Of a DNA stretch of 64,000 nucleotides, positions 63,206 through 64,000 are shown in pieces. The stretch is taken from positions 207,658-271,657 of the forward strand of contig JAEUKB010000085.1 of assembly GCA_016794365.1 (NCBI GenBank), read 5' to 3'. Made by a program: the position numbers and the translations under genes. Each line of letters opens with the position of its first letter. Position 1 is the first letter of the stretch. The notes under the pieces were generated by a model. That model saw only the letters and a list, made by a program, of their open reading frames with translations. It had not been told where the DNA came from and made no database searches. Origin of the DNA: Myxococcales bacterium. Lineage in GTDB: Bacteria > Myxococcota_A > Polyangia > Palsa-1104 > JAEUJZ01.

Positions 63206-63697
63206 AGCTTGCGTCTCCTGTCCCTGGCTTCCGCCCCCATGTTCAGACCCCCTGATGACCATGCAAAGCACCCCAGAGGGACCCCGCACGTCCAATTCAC
63301 ACAGAGCGGCATGGGATCAGAATATCTAGTTTTTGCCGCTAGATCAAAGGGAGTCGCGACCGGAATCAAACGATGTGCATTCGAGCTGACGAAGCGACAG
63401 GTTCTCTCGGGAAGATGTCCAAATCAGACAGACAAGAGCGTCCATTCCCAAAGGACTCCTACGCACGTACACAGACAACAGAGTCCTTACAGTGAAGTGC
63501 AGCAGAGTCCGTTTCTGTGTCTTCCAGACAAGTCTGCACGCAGCATCCGTTGTCTTACGGAAGAATCCCAAACGCGCAGCGCGGACACAGAGAAGTCCAT
63601 ACGTCGAGCGCAGTCGAGCGAAACAGAGAAGAAGGAAGCGACGCTGCGACGATTTGTCGCAGGGAAGGAATCGAGATCGCTGCGGCATGCTCAGCAG
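63206..63697. other. Gap between kinase and CcmH-like genes
   Basis: About 490 bases between divergent genes. The words AGAGTCC and GAGTCC recur several times (around 63430-63500), but not at a regular period. An open minus-strand frame at 63344-63949 is rejected because it covers the CcmH-like gene and lacks coding features. No RNA gene is seen. Confidence 0.45.
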
Positions 63698-64000
63698 ATG
63701 CGCACCCTGCTTCGCTTCACGCTGGTTTCGCTGGTTTCGCTGGTTTCGCTGCTGCTGTTGACTGCGTGTCAGGACAGCTCTCAGCGAGCGAAACAGAGTC
63801 CTACCGAACAAGCTGCGCATCGGTTGGAAGAACACCTTCTGGCTCCGTGCTGTTATCGAGAAACGCTGGATGTTCATACGTCTCCGCTCACAACCAAGCT
63901 GCGTGCAGAGATTCGGAATCAGCTCGCCAGCGGACAGAGTCCTGCGCAAGTCGAAGCAGCGCTGGTTCAGGAATATGGTGCCAAGATGAAAGTGCAGCGT
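63698..64000 (+). CDS. CcmH-like lipoprotein, 5' part only
   Basis: 101 codons from ATG 63698, running off the window. Signal TLVSLVSLVSLLLLTAC with lipobox Cys; the LVS units come from a 9-bp DNA repeat. The mature part LEEHLLAPCCYRETLDVHTS, then PLTTKLRAEIRNQLASGQSP and VEAALVQEYGAKM, matches the CcmH fold (three-helix redox domain with LRAEIRxxLxxG and YG). The redox motif is CC where most CcmH proteins have CxxC. The family reduces apocytochrome c during haem attachment. Confidence 0.75.
   Translation, partial: MRTLLRFTLVSLVSLVSLLLLTACQDSSQRAKQSPTEQAAHRLEEHLLAPCCYRETLDVHTSPLTTKLRAEIRNQLASGQSPAQVEAALVQEYGAKMKVQR

Noticed and set aside
63344..63949. Minus-strand frame at the right end
   Set aside because: It overlaps the CcmH-like gene, which has a signal peptide and family motifs.

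Overview
The window is high-GC, gene-dense bacterial chromosome. The gene content points to a Myxococcota (deltaproteobacterial) lineage: several Hanks-type Ser/Thr kinases and pseudokinases with PEGA, FHA or AAA modules, many Cys-rich lipoproteins, FG-GAP repeat lipoproteins, TPR proteins with C-terminal glycine-rich membrane segments, an RpoH-type sigma factor, and GTG/TTG starts. The taxon is inferred from gene content; there is no rRNA in the window.

Layout. 1-198: 3' end of a methionine-salvage enolase-phosphatase (mtnC-like). 231-354: first copy of a 124-bp palindromic element. 354-4376 (-): operon of PEGA kinase, TPR membrane protein and ABC substrate-binding lipoprotein. 4486-7101: polysaccharide deacetylase, Cys-rich lipoprotein, OmpA-like lipoprotein. 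7141-16388 (-): probable five-gene operon (rhodanese-UspA fusion, HAD phosphatase, nadC, 1819-aa TPR protein, PEGA pseudokinase). 17205-21525 (-): FabI/FabL-like reductase, LD-carboxypeptidase, Cys-rich lipoprotein and two oligopeptide permeases, which could together recycle murein peptides. 21736-21906: tRNA-Val and tRNA-Asp followed by terminators and a 42-bp tandem repeat. 22563-30406: mutS2, an ftsA with no ftsZ beside it, a TPR protein, gpsA, an unknown gene and rpoH. 30514-37119: two-module AAA ATPase, a secreted Cys-rich protein, an expansin lipoprotein and a FG-GAP lipoprotein. 37245-41594 (-): clpA-clpP-clpX. 41733-47416: zinc-ribbon membrane protein, acyl-CoA:carboxylate CoA-transferase, transaldolase, and a four-FHA protein with a kinase-like tail. 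47477-58118: mostly exported or accessory genes (ComEC-like metallo-beta-lactamase lipoprotein, orphan hydrogenase-type protease, CehA/McbA-like PHP hydrolase, ASPIC/UnbV lipoprotein, DODA dioxygenase behind a 17-bp VNTR, nucleoside-phosphorylase-like protein, second palindromic element, HSL-type hydrolase, pseudophosphatase). 58355-63205 (-): a 1616-aa AAA / effector-associated-like / kinase protein. 63698-64000: 5' part of a CcmH-like lipoprotein.

The two most unusual items are: (1) a 124-bp element present twice (231-354 and 55872-55995), whose 18-bp terminal stem is kept intact by compensatory changes although the copies differ at 14 positions, and which begins on the last base of a TAA stop codon in both places; (2) the giant protein at 58355-63205, which joins a STAND-like AAA module, a putative effector-associated domain, a Hanks kinase, a membrane segment and lysine-proline repeats in one chain. 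The 17-bp VNTR at 53768-53835 carries a ribosome-binding site and ATG in every unit and is a third candidate for an undescribed regulatory device.
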